A stretch of DNA of 64,000 nt, from contig JABANP010000025.1 of NCBI GenBank assembly GCA_013115135.1, positions 1 to 64,000 on the forward strand, read 5' to 3'. Positions 46,648 through 56,835 of this stretch are shown here, piece after piece. Position 1 is the first letter of the stretch. Each line of letters opens with the position of its first letter. Under the pieces are notes generated by a model. It made no database searches. It was not told the origin of the DNA and worked only from the letters and a program-made list of their open reading frames with translations. Source of the DNA: Perkinsus olseni (Eukaryota; Perkinsozoa; Perkinsida; Perkinsidae). The position numbers and the translations under genes are program-made.

Positions 46648-48622
46648 TTATACACTTATAACTGATTCATCCAGGCTTTCAGGAACGGGATGGTAATCAG
46701 GTGCGTTTTTCAAGTAGTCATCCTCGAAGTATGTAGCGGCTGTCCATCCTGTGGAGGCATCTGAGCATGACAAACTGCTAACAGACGTTGGTCATCAACG
46801 ACTCACCTCCGATGGTGAAGGGAGCATTCGGAACGACCTTGCCAGCGGCGTTGCTGTTTGGTTCAACCCAACTGAATGACAATCAAGAAAGTCCTTCATA
46901 GAATTTCTGATATCGCCCATTCCCACCTGCAGTCGGAATCAATGTCCAGATTTCCAAACTTGATCCTCATGTAGCCGTTCTCGCCCCAAAAGGTTCCCCA
47001 GGAATTCCGCATGATCCAATATCTTGCAGGAGAGAGGCTGTGATCAGTACGATGGATATTCTAGCTCCTACTCGTCATTCGTTCCCTCTTCTCGACCCCA
47101 CCCGACGAGACCAACCTCATGGTTGATCTTCGGCTGCGGCTTATTCTGATAGAATATACCGCCAGTGTAGCTGAGACGACAAACGCGGATGGGAGCGGAG
47201 CCAAACGGGAGCATAGATGGGCGACGGGCTCACTCGTCCATCTGTTTCGTAGCATCCACACCACAGCTAACCGGGCCTCTCTTCCAGATCTCCCGCTTGA
47301 TCTGATCTGTACCATTCAGCAGCCTCGCGTAGTCTCTGGCGAACCTGAAATTATCCCTCCACCACAGATGATCCATGGCCGAGCTACCAAGTGCGGTAAT
47401 GTTTAGTTGGACGGCAATTGCCACCCTCAGCGCACTCCAGGCATCTAGCCTCAGCCGGACACCATTCGCTGAAGTCTTTATAATTCTTGGCAGCATAATT
47501 ATGACAAGTATCATGCACCTAGCACACCAGGCGAAACTCTGGAATGAGCGGGAAGCTGCGTGTCTTACGGCTCCAAAGCCGAAGAAGAAATCGTACACGC
47601 CAATTTTCTCACCACCGTAGCAGTCTCCACCACCCCGACAATTGATGACCTGACCGCCGAAACCTACGACTGGGCTATACTCGCGAGCCTACTTGCTGCG
47701 GTGAGATCGCCTTGTTCGGCCAACGGGCCGCCGAACTGATGGCGAGACGATCGGCGAAGGAAGAGGTGACTGAGTTGAGTGTTAGAGGGTCGGAATGCCG
47801 CGAACCCAGAGCTACCCGCGAACGCCCAGCAGCCGCCGCAGTACTCGGGATTGTGCTGGTTACGAGTGAAAGTGAGGTAGTTCTTGCCGTTAACATTACG
47901 CCAGTCCCAAGAGTCTGCAGATCGACGACAGGTTGGATCGCGAGCGAGGCCAGCGTTGCTCACCTGGAAGCTTCTCGCCATCATTTGGGACCTGCTTACC
48001 GGGAACTCGAGGTGCCTGCAAGATATTAACTATACAACGCTGGTTGCAAGAGGGGCCGTTGGCTTACACAGAGGTAGCACTTCTTATTATCCGTAGAACG
48101 AATGTCGTATGTCTGAGGGCAGGGTCTTGTGCAACTATGAAGCAACCGGCGGTATCACCTTGTAGTATCCGGAACCACATTGACAGGTTGGGTCTATGCT
48201 ACAGACCATCGAGTAGGTTGAACCTGATGAGTGTGATGGCATTAGAAGTGGATGACAAACACAAGTTGCCGACATCTGTTCTCCACAGTCGGGATCTTGT
48301 AACCTCCAGCTCGATTGGAGCTGCGGGCATAGTAATCCTGAGAGGGACGAGGAGCTCAGGTCCGGCCCGATAGATGAACTCATAGGCCTTACATCTCCGA
48401 AGGTTTGGTCACGAATCATGTCCTGCGGCTTTGGATTCGCAACCACTTGCTGTTCCTGAGCCTTCTCGACCACCGCCAGTGGCTTGCCCTGATGAAAGTC
48501 GATTCATACCGATGGAGTAGCAACGCGGAATGACGTACATGCCTTCCCGCACGACGAGCAACAACAGACCCGTCCTCCAGAATTTCTTCTACCAAATAGC
48601 GCTCATTCTCACCCTAACACGA
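46648..48622 (-). CDS. Cathepsin Z/X-like cysteine protease A
   Basis: A papain-family carboxypeptidase-type protease. The mature start is [20 protein letters not shown], then [12 protein letters not shown] holds the catalytic cysteine (about 47840). [20 protein letters not shown] follows, then an exon with [19 protein letters not shown] (about 47240). The C-terminal [20 protein letters not shown] carries the active-site Asn region. The final exons end at a TAA at 46648-46650. These are hallmark cathepsin Z/X features. Upstream exons (about 48135-48622) encode a cysteine-rich region ([24 protein letters not shown]) that is unusual before a cathepsin Z pro-region. They could belong to a separate gene, and the true start is not found. 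Introns are roughly 20-60 nt. The gene lies directly downstream of cathepsin B in the same orientation. Confidence 0.75.
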
Positions 48623-48767
48623 CGAGATGAGGGAGCGGCAACCACATGTGCTACACTCACGGTGTTAACCGATTCCAGATACTGCCGGCGTCCTGACGGC
48701 TTCGAGGTGGGTGGCACATACCTGAGTGAAACGGCCTGTGGAGAGCACTCGAGACGCGGCCCCCCTC

Positions 48768-50169
48768 TCACTTTATATCCGGATACAGTGTCCAGTCCTT
48801 CCAGGCATCAGGACTGTTGAAGGAAGGATCAATGAACGAACGAACGGCGGGCACTCACTTCACCGTGGCCCAGACACATCCACTGTTCTCGATTAGACCA
48901 GTCGAGGAGCGGCGCAGCTTGGCCCAGCCGTGATCGCCCCATTCGGACCCTACAAAGCGTCGCGGTCCTCCAAGCTTCACATGCAGTAGCTAACTTACCA
49001 TAGGAGAACCGGGCCACCCAGTACGGGGTACCTACACGGGTCGTGCGCTTCCACTACGAAAACCCGAGGCCTACCATCAGCCTCCTCGCCCCAACCAGCG
49101 ATCTCCACCGCGTGGTTGACTCCGGCGTGCTCAGGCAAATAATCAAAGTCCCAGATTTGACCGGGTTGATAACTGCTGGCGAGCCGAGTAGGGACCAGTG
49201 TAGGAAGCTGCGCTCACTTGGCACGGAATGTTTCATCAGCATGCATATGGCAGACCACTGGGCCTCGGCTCATCACTTCCGATTGGATATTTGCTTCTCC
49301 CTTGAGGAGGCCGTACCTGCGCCAACAGTCACTGCCCGACCAATGGATCGCCGTGGTCTCACTGATCGATGTAATAAGTGGAGTAGGTCTTGGGTATACC
49401 ACAGGAGCCATCAGCGTCACAGTTCACGCATCTGCGATATCACGAGAATCATAGCGCATGAAGGCAAAGCGATGCCTACAGGGTAGTTCCCCGGCAAACC
49501 TCTCCAGAGTCTCTGCCCCTCCCCAGATAAGGCGAGCAGGTTTCATCAGTGATGCCGTGGTCTTTGATCTGAAACCCGAAGCCGTTGCGCATGACCGACA
49601 CGAGACAGACCATTACATAGCGGACGGCATCAAGTACACGACCACCGCGGCAGCCGTTACCAGCTTGGTAGGCGCAGGTCAGGAGAGGCTGGGCTGCTAG
49701 GTTAACCTGGAGCACCGGTAGAGAGCTCGAGGCTGGTCGGAAACAGACCTCAGGGAATGCCGCCTTCCGCTGAATACGGATCCTGTCAGAAAGTGTGTGA
49801 GCCAGTGCAAAGGCCCAGCATGCAGCACACGACCTAACAAGAGATACCACTCCGAAAATGACAGAGTCAGGAACCTAGCCCGACCCGGGGTTGGAGTGGC
49901 TTCGGTCGGTCGTGACCATGTTTTCTCCGTCAATATCACGCCAGTCGAAGTGAGCTGGTATGGCCGAGGCCTGCAAGGAGCCCCGGGAAATGTGACTGGC
50001 CCGGTAGTATCGACGACCTCACCGGTAGTATCCGCGGAGCTTCTCTGTAGTCTTCGGTGAGATTACTCGAAAGAGATGCACAGGGCGGTGCGAAGAGGCC
50101 CGGCGAGGCTAGGGTAACGGTGATAAGGGCAGCAGCATGCACCCACAAGCGAAGAAGGGTTGCAATCAT
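48768..50169 (-). CDS. Cathepsin Z/X-like cysteine protease B
   Basis: The ATG at 50169 gives a signal peptide (MIATLLRLWVHAAALITVTL). Exon 2 gives HFDWRDIDGENMVTTEATP. A 41-nt intron leads to SCAACWAFALAHTLSDRIRI with the catalytic cysteine. Further exons give QAGNGCRGGRVLDAVRYVM, DHGITDETCSPYL, NCDADGSCGIPKTY, SRGPVVCHMHADETFRAK, NHAVEIAGWG with the catalytic histidine, and EWGDHGWAKL. A last exon reads DAWKDWTLYPDIK and stops at 48768-48770. The first glycine of the usual CGSCW is replaced (CAACW), but the active-site Cys-Trp is kept. Most introns join in phase; the one after RDSGE is unresolved. Secreted or lysosomal proteolysis is the likely role. Its first exon has a solo copy at 43553-43677. 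Confidence 0.8.
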
Positions 50170-50568
50170 CGGTTTGCTAGTCGAGGGGGATGATGATGAC
50201 ACGGAATAACTGGGGAAAAGGCAAACCCGTATGTGATGACAACTGAACGCGACAATCCAGTGGTTGTTAATAACATGCACAGAGAGGACAGTAGGAGTGC
50301 AGACTGCAGCGGTTATTGAGACGTACCTAAATACACCAGCTATCTGCCCAGTAGTGACTAGTGACGCGTGTGGAAGAAGAGAGCTGAGAAGCGTACAGTC
50401 TGTCAGGGGATGCTCGGAGTGACTGTCACATCCATACGGCTCGCTCAATATACCACATTGAACCACTCGGCAACACCAATTAATTGCTTCACAAACCGTC
50501 ATTCTTGCGTTGAGAAAGAGCAAGAGTCTTCAAGTGAGCAAGAATCCACACTGCTCCCATGTCTTGGC
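50170..50568. other. Upstream region of cathepsin B up to the LTR element
   Basis: The 60 bases next to the ATG resemble those upstream of the solo exon at 43677. No other gene is seen. The last four bases, TGGC, are one copy of the target-site duplication of the retrotransposon. Confidence 0.45.
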
Positions 50569-50983
50569 TGTGGAGAACGTTGGCGATGGGGTAGAGATAA
50601 CCGAAGAGGGAGTAGTCGGTTAGTGGTGTAGATCTAGTGGTTCTGGTGATAAGCTGACTTAGAATCCCTTCTCCAAGTAATAAGCAACTCAATCCAAAGC
50701 CTTGTTCTCAGGAGTATACTCGTTCTAGAGACTGGGGTTGATCGGAGTACCAGCAACAAGTCGATTGAAGCTAGTAGTGACGGGGATCAAAGGAAAAAGA
50801 CAATAGATCCGAGGATCTATGACAATGCTGCTATCAGATAGTCTTCACAGACAATCCTAATCTTGAATCGACTAGCGCTAGGCTACGGCGAAACGGTTAG
50901 ATATGCAAAACTGTGTGGGGCGACCATCATGACACAATCAGTAGCGCACGCCCACAATGGCAGCAGTACGACCGTTCGGAACA
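50569..50983 (-). repeat. 3' LTR of the retrotransposon
   Basis: This 415-bp direct copy of 56412-56826 begins TG and ends CA on either strand. It is preceded by TGGC of the target duplication. Confidence 0.95.
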
Positions 50984-51096
50984 CCATAGAACCTAGAATC
51001 GAAGATTCTACACATAGTGCATTGAGATCACAGATCTCAGACAGATATACGAGAGAGAAAAAAGGAATGCAAAAAGTCATATCATAGTCATATACT

Positions 51097-52070
51097 TCAT
51101 CTTGCATCATCAGCTAACCTTCTTAGATCTTCTGCCTGACGGCGATCATCATCACGTACTTCATCGAGTTGAGCATCAATCTCGTCCAAGTAGTCAGCGT
51201 TGGAAGGGTCAGGGCCGTCGTCACCATCGGGGAAGTGATGCACCGGATAGGAGTCTACCGCGAACTCGGGGTCAGTGGCATGGAATCGGCGAAGATTGAA
51301 CAGGCCTTCCCAGAAGCGTAGAGGCTCTCCGGACATCGTCTGAATCTTGAACAGAGTCTGGTCGGTGTTGCTCTCGTAGATGACATAGGGACCTTCCCAA
51401 CGGGCTTCTTGCTTCAAAGTACCGGGCTTGAACCTGAGGACTTGCTCACCAACGGTCAGTCGTTCATGAGGAGGGACATCACGAGCCATAGAGGCAACCT
51501 TCTGTTTGATGCGGTCGCTCCGTTCGATGTAGAAGTCCCAGTAGTCCAGCAGTGTCGTACATCGGCGATCATAGACTTCTTGGCATACTTGTCGGAGGTC
51601 CTCGTCGAGGATGTTCCGGTCATCTTCTTGCAGACAAGGTAGCCAGTGTTGTAGTCGATGAGCTCCTATCGCCATGTCGTCATCGGGGTTGGTGCCGACC
51701 AAGTACCGAGGCTTACGACTGAAGTACAGCTCGTAGGCAGAGATACCACCGAACTCATGAAGTGGGAGCTTGTTGACAGCGGCAACAGAGTCACCGTATA
51801 AGGCCTCGAACGTGACCGCTTCATCGTCTTGCTCGGCTTGAAGTAGTCTTGCTCGCACCTGGTCTAGAAGAAGGCCATGGCAACGTTCGTAGAACCCGGC
51901 ATAATGCTTGGAGCTCCTTGGCATAGTCGCATGAGCCACAGCATTAGACCTTAGGAACCCCAAGAATTGTTGCCCGCATAGGGCGGTACCGGCGTCCACC
52001 ACTACAGCCCTCGGTACTCCATGTACCGAGAAGATACGATGGCAAGACCGAGTGACTACGGACCTCGAGT
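51097..52070 (-). pseudogene. Truncated, out-of-frame integrase remnant
   Basis: Downstream of the frame break a second frame reads FSVHGVPRAVVVDAGTALCG and GFYERCHGLLLDQVR, which fit the second Asp and the Glu of an integrase DDE core. A C-terminal domain follows (RFKPGTLKQEARWEGPYVIY). The zinc-binding HHCC domain and first catalytic Asp, which should lie between RNase H and this point, are absent. The junction near 52065 therefore marks an internal deletion plus frameshift. Confidence 0.75.
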
Positions 52071-55000
52071 GCAGAGGCGCCTTTGAGCTTCTTGTTGTCG
52101 GCAAGTCTCTTGTATCTATAGAGCACGAGCTCACTGTCGGCGTAGAAGGTGACATCATGACAGGGGAACTCGTAGTTGAGAGTGTAGATCTTCTCGAGGT
52201 ACCACCTAGTGAGGGCGATGGCGTTGACAAAGGCGACCGTCTCCTTCTTGGGGATCGTCCACTTGGACTCACTCGGCGTCCATAGATGGGAGTTACCAAG
52301 GCACCGGATGTGTCTTTGGTCAAAGATGCTGAAGCTCTCGATGTCGCCGGAGGCGTCTGAGAATACATGCAAGCTCTGCAGCATCACCTTTCTTGGCGTT
52401 CGAGTCAATGTCGACGAATGAGCTTGTAGGTGATGTACCAGCTTGAGGAGGTTCTTAGCAACGTTCGGGTCAACGGGGGAGTCCCAAGTCGTAGAGGTCA
52501 GGTGACAAAGTCGGCCATACATCCTTAGAGTGGAGGAGATCTCGACACCGATACCGAGAGGGTCAAAGTACTTGCCGATGAGCTTGTGGGCATGGCGTCG
52601 GGTAAGCACTCCGGGGGGCTTGGCCAAGACAGACTCGTCAGGGTGACACTCAGCGGCGATGTAGTCATCCTTCCATCGGTAACCAAGGTATCGACAGTCG
52701 ACCTTTTCCCAAGATAGATGGCGCTTGGGAGGGTTGTTAGGCATGCCGTGGCTTCCTAAGGCGTCGTTGAGGGCGTCGGCCACTTGTAGAGCTTGGTTGG
52801 GAGACTCCGCCCTAGACTGGGTGTCGTCAACATACATACTGGTATGCTTGAGCAGACTAGGAATGGTGTTGGACTTAGCGTCGTTCTCTTGACCAGACTG
52901 GTCGTGGGAGTCGGGGGTCACAGTCTCCTTGTGATGGTCACTTCCGGCGTTGCTCTTGATCTCGGCATAGACACAGTAGTCGTCGAAGATCTGGGAGGCT
53001 ACCTCGTCGAGGGCTCTGGTCTGAGTGGCTGTAAGATGACCGTTGTGGTAGTCGGCAAGGATGACGAAGGCTAGAGTGCTCTGCATCAATGCGGATGGCG
53101 CATAGTTGGTGCCGAACAGCATCACGAGCCAGATCCAGAATAGAAGGTGTTGTCCATGAGCCGTGACCATTCCGAAGTAGGCAGCCTCGTGACGGGGGAT
53201 AGACACTTGGTGGAAGGCTTGCTTGATGTCGTCGACCACAACGCACTCAGAGGATCGGAACATGATCAAGTTGGCGCTCAAGGACTGGGCGTACACCGTG
53301 TCATCAGCTTGCCTCCCCTTAAAGCACAAGGCGTTCAACTGAGTGGATCCGTCACACACCAACCGGGTCTTGGTCGTGATATGGTCATGTCGGACAACCG
53401 GGAAGCTGGGTATGATGTGCTTGATGACACCAGGCTCAACGACTTGACCGTACTTGGAAGTGATCAGACCCTTGATGACCGTTAGGAAGTCACCACGCTC
53501 AGCCGGACTCAACCTTCTCTCAGTAGCTCTAGATCTCTTGATGGCGTCGGAGTTACCCGCGTCGTCTGGTCGTTGAGTGCCTCGCCACGGAATCTGAAGC
53601 TCAGCTCGACCATGCCGTGACCTTGGTGTGGGTGGCAAGAGCTTCCACTGGAAAACCTTGTCGGACTGGGCGTCAATCTCTTCTTCACAGTCGGGGCCAG
53701 GAACTTGATCGAGCCGTTGGTCAAAGGTGAGGCCTTTACCGTCGTCGTGGTCATTGTCGTCAGTAGTCAAGCTTGTAGGATGAGCAGTAGCAGTGTGCTC
53801 TCGAAGGACGTCCATAGGCATGTCGATCACCTCGTTCTTGGCAGCCGTACCGTCAGGTAGATCGGGGGTAGTCATAGCCAGACCGCAGAGTTCTTGTATA
53901 TGGCTAAGTTCTGGTCGGGGCCTTGCAAGTGGACGGGCTACCACCTTGTCGACGAACTTGCGAGCTTGTTGGCCGAGAAGTAGCACATGTTGATCCATCA
54001 ACCAGATAGCACCAGCCTTGATGAGTGGTCGTGTAGACAAGATCAGCTTCTGGGTAAGAGGCGAAGATACCACCAGAAAATCATCATTGACTTGGGTGTG
54101 GTCCGCAAAGGTGATCTCGACGTTCTCAAGTATGCCTTGCACCTCGGGAGTACCAAAGTCGGCTGTGGTGAGGGTCATAGTAGTAGGCTTTACCTTGTCC
54201 ACGAGGCCGTAGGACTTAGCGGTGTCAACATGTATCACAGACATCATAGCACCAGAGTCAAGTAGCGCCGTCTGCCATGGGCCTCCACCGAGCTGAATGT
54301 CCACCTCATAGTGCTTGTGGGCTCCAAGGGAGATCGCCGCCATACCCTGCACATTGGGAGATTCTGCCTTACAGGCTAGGGCAGAATGGTTCTTCCGCTG
54401 GCATCGCTTGCAGTACTGGTTGAAGCTGTCATATCCTTGTGGGCATCGAAATAGAAGATCATGAACAAGACCACAGAAGATGCACCGCTTCTCCGCATAC
54501 TTGAGGGCTCCGTAGCAGCAAGTGATATCATGGTTGGCTTGTGGATCTAGGCATCGTCCACACTTAGCACTAGTAATCTCGACATTGAGGGGGTCGGCCA
54601 GGATGGTCTCGTCACATCTCTTGCGGTCCTTGAGCTTAGGGAACTTAGTCTTGGAACCATAGTCGTTCTTCTTGCTAGCGCCATAGGATCCCTTGGAGTA
54701 GCTGGGCTTGTCTTCGGCACTATGCTGGTTGCTGTGGTCGGGCTGCAAGTGAGATCCATTGGCGTTGTAGTCGGTGGTCTGGGGTAGTTGAGCTTCTAGA
54801 TGACAAAGAGTAGCTTGATCGTCGGGCCAGTTGACCATACACCATGACTTAGTTAGCCGGACCACATCGCCGTAGGAGAGCATGTCGGGAATCCAGAAAC
54901 CTCTCTCGGTGAGGAACTTCTGGCACTTGCTTGGCAACGCACGGTAGAAGTGCGAGCGTTTCTCCTGCACCGGCATAGCGACATAACCTCGACTTTGGGC

Positions 55001-56380
55001 AAGTTCTCGACTGAGGGACTCGTGCTCGGCGAAGAAAGTCACGAAGGACGTACCCTTGGTCAGCCACAATGATGCCCAACGGTCCTCGAGGAAGGATCCA
55101 TCGACTTCTCCATGAATCTCGGAAAGAGTCTGCCAAAGGCACTCGACCTTATCAGACCAGATAGGAGATTCAGTGTCATACGGGTCGTCGTAGTTCTCAT
55201 CGTCGATACCAGCTTCATCTTCTTTAGTGTCAACGAGCGACTGCAGTGAGGAGCTCAGATTGTGTTTTATCAGAAAATACTTGGTGCAAGCGTCCATGTA
55301 CCGATACTCTTGACTTCTAGTGATGGTACGCTTGAACTCGGCAAGAGAGACAACCGTTTTACCAGTGGCATGACGTGGTCCATCCCATTGTCGACCGAAG
55401 GTATAATCATAGCGCTTGACTTGATTGATGACATACGCCACGTTGCTAGCGGGGGTCTTCGAGGATTTCCATGACCGATTGTAACTGTCCGCGTACTGGG
55501 TGAACGAACCATAGCGGCGTTGGTCGGGGGGTCCACGTCTATAGCCTTGATCTTCGTCACCGGTAGTATCAAATCGGCGTTGGTCAGGGGGTCCACGTCT
55601 ATAGCCTTGATCTTCGTCACCGGTAGTATCAAATCGGCGTTGATCAGGAGGTCCACGTCTATAGTCGGAGCGTTCACCTCGACGTTGAGTGGTGTAGCCT
55701 TGATGATGGGAAGACCCGTAATGAGCGTACCAATCATCGTCGTCCTGACGAGAGTCCTTGTTCATAGGAGGCTCGGTGCGCCGTGGGGGAGGTCGATGCG
55801 GTAGCGGTTGAGCCTTGCCAGCCTCAGCCGGGTCATCAGGTCGTAATTGTTGTTGTTGTTGTGAATGTTGATCTTGATTGTCGATGCCTTCTTGTGGAGT
55901 GGATTGGCCTTCTGGGCTGGTCTTGGAAGGGCCTTTGACAGAGTCTTGAGTCTTGAATTGGTCTTGCACAGAGAGCATATTGACTTGCTGACCTTGATTA
56001 GAGTCTTGAGTACGCAGAGAGGTGGTAGCATCAGTCACCTGCTGCGTCAGACGAGTCTGCTCGTTGAGAGGGTCGTCGTCAGAAGCACTTGAATCTTGTG
56101 AATGTTCAGTTAGACTAGCGTCAGCAGTTGCCTTAGAATCGTGAGGTCGTTGAACAGGAGGTTCTTCACTAGAGGGCTTCGAACCATGTGACTGTTGTTC
56201 TGGATCGTCTTCAGTAAGGGTCTTCTGACCATTAGATGTCTGCTCTTGGTCGTTGCCGTTAGGCTCCTCCGAGTCATGTGGAGGGTTAGGAGTCTTGTCA
56301 CCACCAGGAGAGACGAACTCGGAACGGTCGTTGTCGTCATCGTCGTCGTCACGGCGGTTTCTTCTAGTCTTGATAACCAT
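51944..56380 (-). CDS. Retrotransposon Gag-Pol polyprotein (Gag, protease, RT, RNase H)
   Basis: One ORF of 1,478 codons. The N-terminal 250 residues are acidic, Gln/Ser-rich and disordered, with a 20-residue repeat (GPPDQRRFDTTGDEDQGYRR, about three copies). A Gag core follows, then cysteine-rich zinc fingers including CKRCQRKNHSALAC (C-x2-C-x4-H-x4-C). The aspartic protease has ALLDSGAMMSVIH. The reverse transcriptase has VVVDDIKQAFHQV and the catalytic MYVDD box. KYFDPLGIGVE and an RNase H region (VFSDASGD, TFYADSELVLYRY) follow. At about 52065 the reading leaves the coding frame and stops at 51944 after about 40 out-of-frame residues. The integrase N-terminus is missing, so the protein cannot integrate by itself. 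Confidence 0.85.
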   Translation of the reverse strand: MVIKTRRNRRDDDDDDNDRSEFVSPGGDKTPNPPHDSEEPNGNDQEQTSNGQKTLTEDDPEQQSHGSKPSSEEPPVQRPHDSKATADASLTEHSQDSSASDDDPLNEQTRLTQQVTDATTSLRTQDSNQGQQVNMLSVQDQFKTQDSVKGPSKTSPEGQSTPQEGIDNQDQHSQQQQQLRPDDPAEAGKAQPLPHRPPPRRTEPPMNKDSRQDDDDWYAHYGSSHHQGYTTQRRGERSDYRRGPPDQRRFDTTGDEDQGYRRGPPDQRRFDTTGDEDQGYRRGPPDQRRYGSFTQYADSYNRSWKSSKTPASNVAYVINQVKRYDYTFGRQWDGPRHATGKTVVSLAEFKRTITRSQEYRYMDACTKYFLIKHNLSSSLQSLVDTKEDEAGIDDENYDDPYDTESPIWSDKVECLWQTLSEIHGEVDGSFLEDRWASLWLTKGTSFVTFFAEHESLSRELAQSRGYVAMPVQEKRSHFYRALPSKCQKFLTERGFWIPDMLSYGDVVRLTKSWCMVNWPDDQATLCHLEAQLPQTTDYNANGSHLQPDHSNQHSAEDKPSYSKGSYGASKKNDYGSKTKFPKLKDRKRCDETILADPLNVEITSAKCGRCLDPQANHDITCCYGALKYAEKRCIFCGLVHDLLFRCPQGYDSFNQYCKRCQRKNHSALACKAESPNVQGMAAISLGAHKHYEVDIQLGGGPWQTALLDSGAMMSVIHVDTAKSYGLVDKVKPTTMTLTTADFGTPEVQGILENVEITFADHTQVNDDFLVVSSPLTQKLILSTRPLIKAGAIWLMDQHVLLLGQQARKFVDKVVARPLARPRPELSHIQELCGLAMTTPDLPDGTAAKNEVIDMPMDVLREHTATAHPTSLTTDDNDHDDGKGLTFDQRLDQVPGPDCEEEIDAQSDKVFQWKLLPPTPRSRHGRAELQIPWRGTQRPDDAGNSDAIKRSRATERRLSPAERGDFLTVIKGLITSKYGQVVEPGVIKHIIPSFPVVRHDHITTKTRLVCDGSTQLNALCFKGRQADDTVYAQSLSANLIMFRSSECVVVDDIKQAFHQVSIPRHEAAYFGMVTAHGQHLLFWIWLVMLFGTNYAPSALMQSTLAFVILADYHNGHLTATQTRALDEVASQIFDDYCVYAEIKSNAGSDHHKETVTPDSHDQSGQENDAKSNTIPSLLKHTSMYVDDTQSRAESPNQALQVADALNDALGSHGMPNNPPKRHLSWEKVDCRYLGYRWKDDYIAAECHPDESVLAKPPGVLTRRHAHKLIGKYFDPLGIGVEISSTLRMYGRLCHLTSTTWDSPVDPNVAKNLLKLVHHLQAHSSTLTRTPRKVMLQSLHVFSDASGDIESFSIFDQRHIRCLGNSHLWTPSESKWTIPKKETVAFVNAIALTRWYLEKIYTLNYEFPCHDVTFYADSELVLYRYKRLADNKKLKGASALEVRSHSVLPSYLLGTWSTEGCSGGRRYRPMRATILGVPKV
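55505..55680 (-). repeat. 60-bp tandem repeat in gag, about 2.7 copies
   Basis: The copies begin near 55513, 55573 and 55633 and share ccacgtctatagccttgatc with few changes. The unit is a multiple of three, so it repeats a 20-residue Arg/Asp/Gly/Pro-rich peptide in the disordered Gag part. Confidence 0.85.
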
Positions 56381-56411
56381 AGTGGATAAGGGCGAATAAA
56401 TCCCGGTAGAA

Positions 56412-56826
56412 TGTGGAGAACGTTGGCGATGGGGTAGAGATAACCGAAGAGGGAGTAGTCGGTTAGTGGTGTAGATCTAGTGGTTCTGGTGATAAGCTGA
56501 CTTAGAATCCCTTCTCCAAGTAATAAGCAACTCAATCCAAAGCCTTGTTCTCAGGAGTATACTCGTTCTAGAGACTGGGGTTGATCGGAGTACCAGCAAC
56601 AAGTCGATTGAAGCTAGTAGTGACGGGGATCAAAGGAAAAAGACAATAGATCCGAGGATCTATGACAATGCTGCTATCAGATAGTCTTCACAGACAATCC
56701 TAATCTTGAATCGACTAGCGCTAGGCTACGGCGAAACGGTTAGATATGCAAAACTGTGTGGGGCGACCATCATGACACAATCAGTAGCGCACGCCCACAA
56801 TGGCAGCAGTACGACCGTTCGGAACA
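56412..56826 (-). repeat. 5' LTR of the retrotransposon
   Basis: This 415-bp direct copy of 50569-50983 shows no difference by eye along its length. It is followed by TGGC at 56827-56830. The gag-pol ATG at 56380 lies 32 bases inside the LTR edge, so the leader is very short. Confidence 0.95.
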
Positions 56827-56835
56827 TGGCACGTC

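Larger units (their letters stand above)
50569..56826 (-). mobile_element. LTR retrotransposon (BEL/Pao-like), recently inserted but internally deleted
   Basis: The element has two 415-bp LTRs (50569-50983 and 56412-56826) that I read as identical, bounded by TG...CA and flanked by a 4-bp duplication TGGC (50565-50568 and 56827-56830). Coding is on the minus strand. One long gag-pol ORF (51944-56380) holds zinc knuckles, an aspartic protease, reverse transcriptase and RNase H; an integrase part (51097 to about 52070) is in another frame. The BEL/Pao assignment rests on the protease-RT-RNaseH order and on the KYFDPLGIGVE segment after RT; Ty3-type is the alternative. The bases next to the 5' LTR (TTCTACCGGGA) lack the usual TGG primer-binding start, and no strong polypurine tract precedes the 3' LTR. 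Confidence 0.9.

Noticed and set aside
50863..51087. Short ORFs starting MNRLALGYGE in both LTRs
   Set aside because: They are on the strand opposite to gag-pol, lie inside identical LTRs and run into unrelated flanks. They are chance ORFs.
55505..55680. CRISPR-like direct repeats
   Set aside because: The 60-bp units are contiguous, in frame and encode a Gag peptide repeat. There are no unique spacers, and the genome is eukaryotic.
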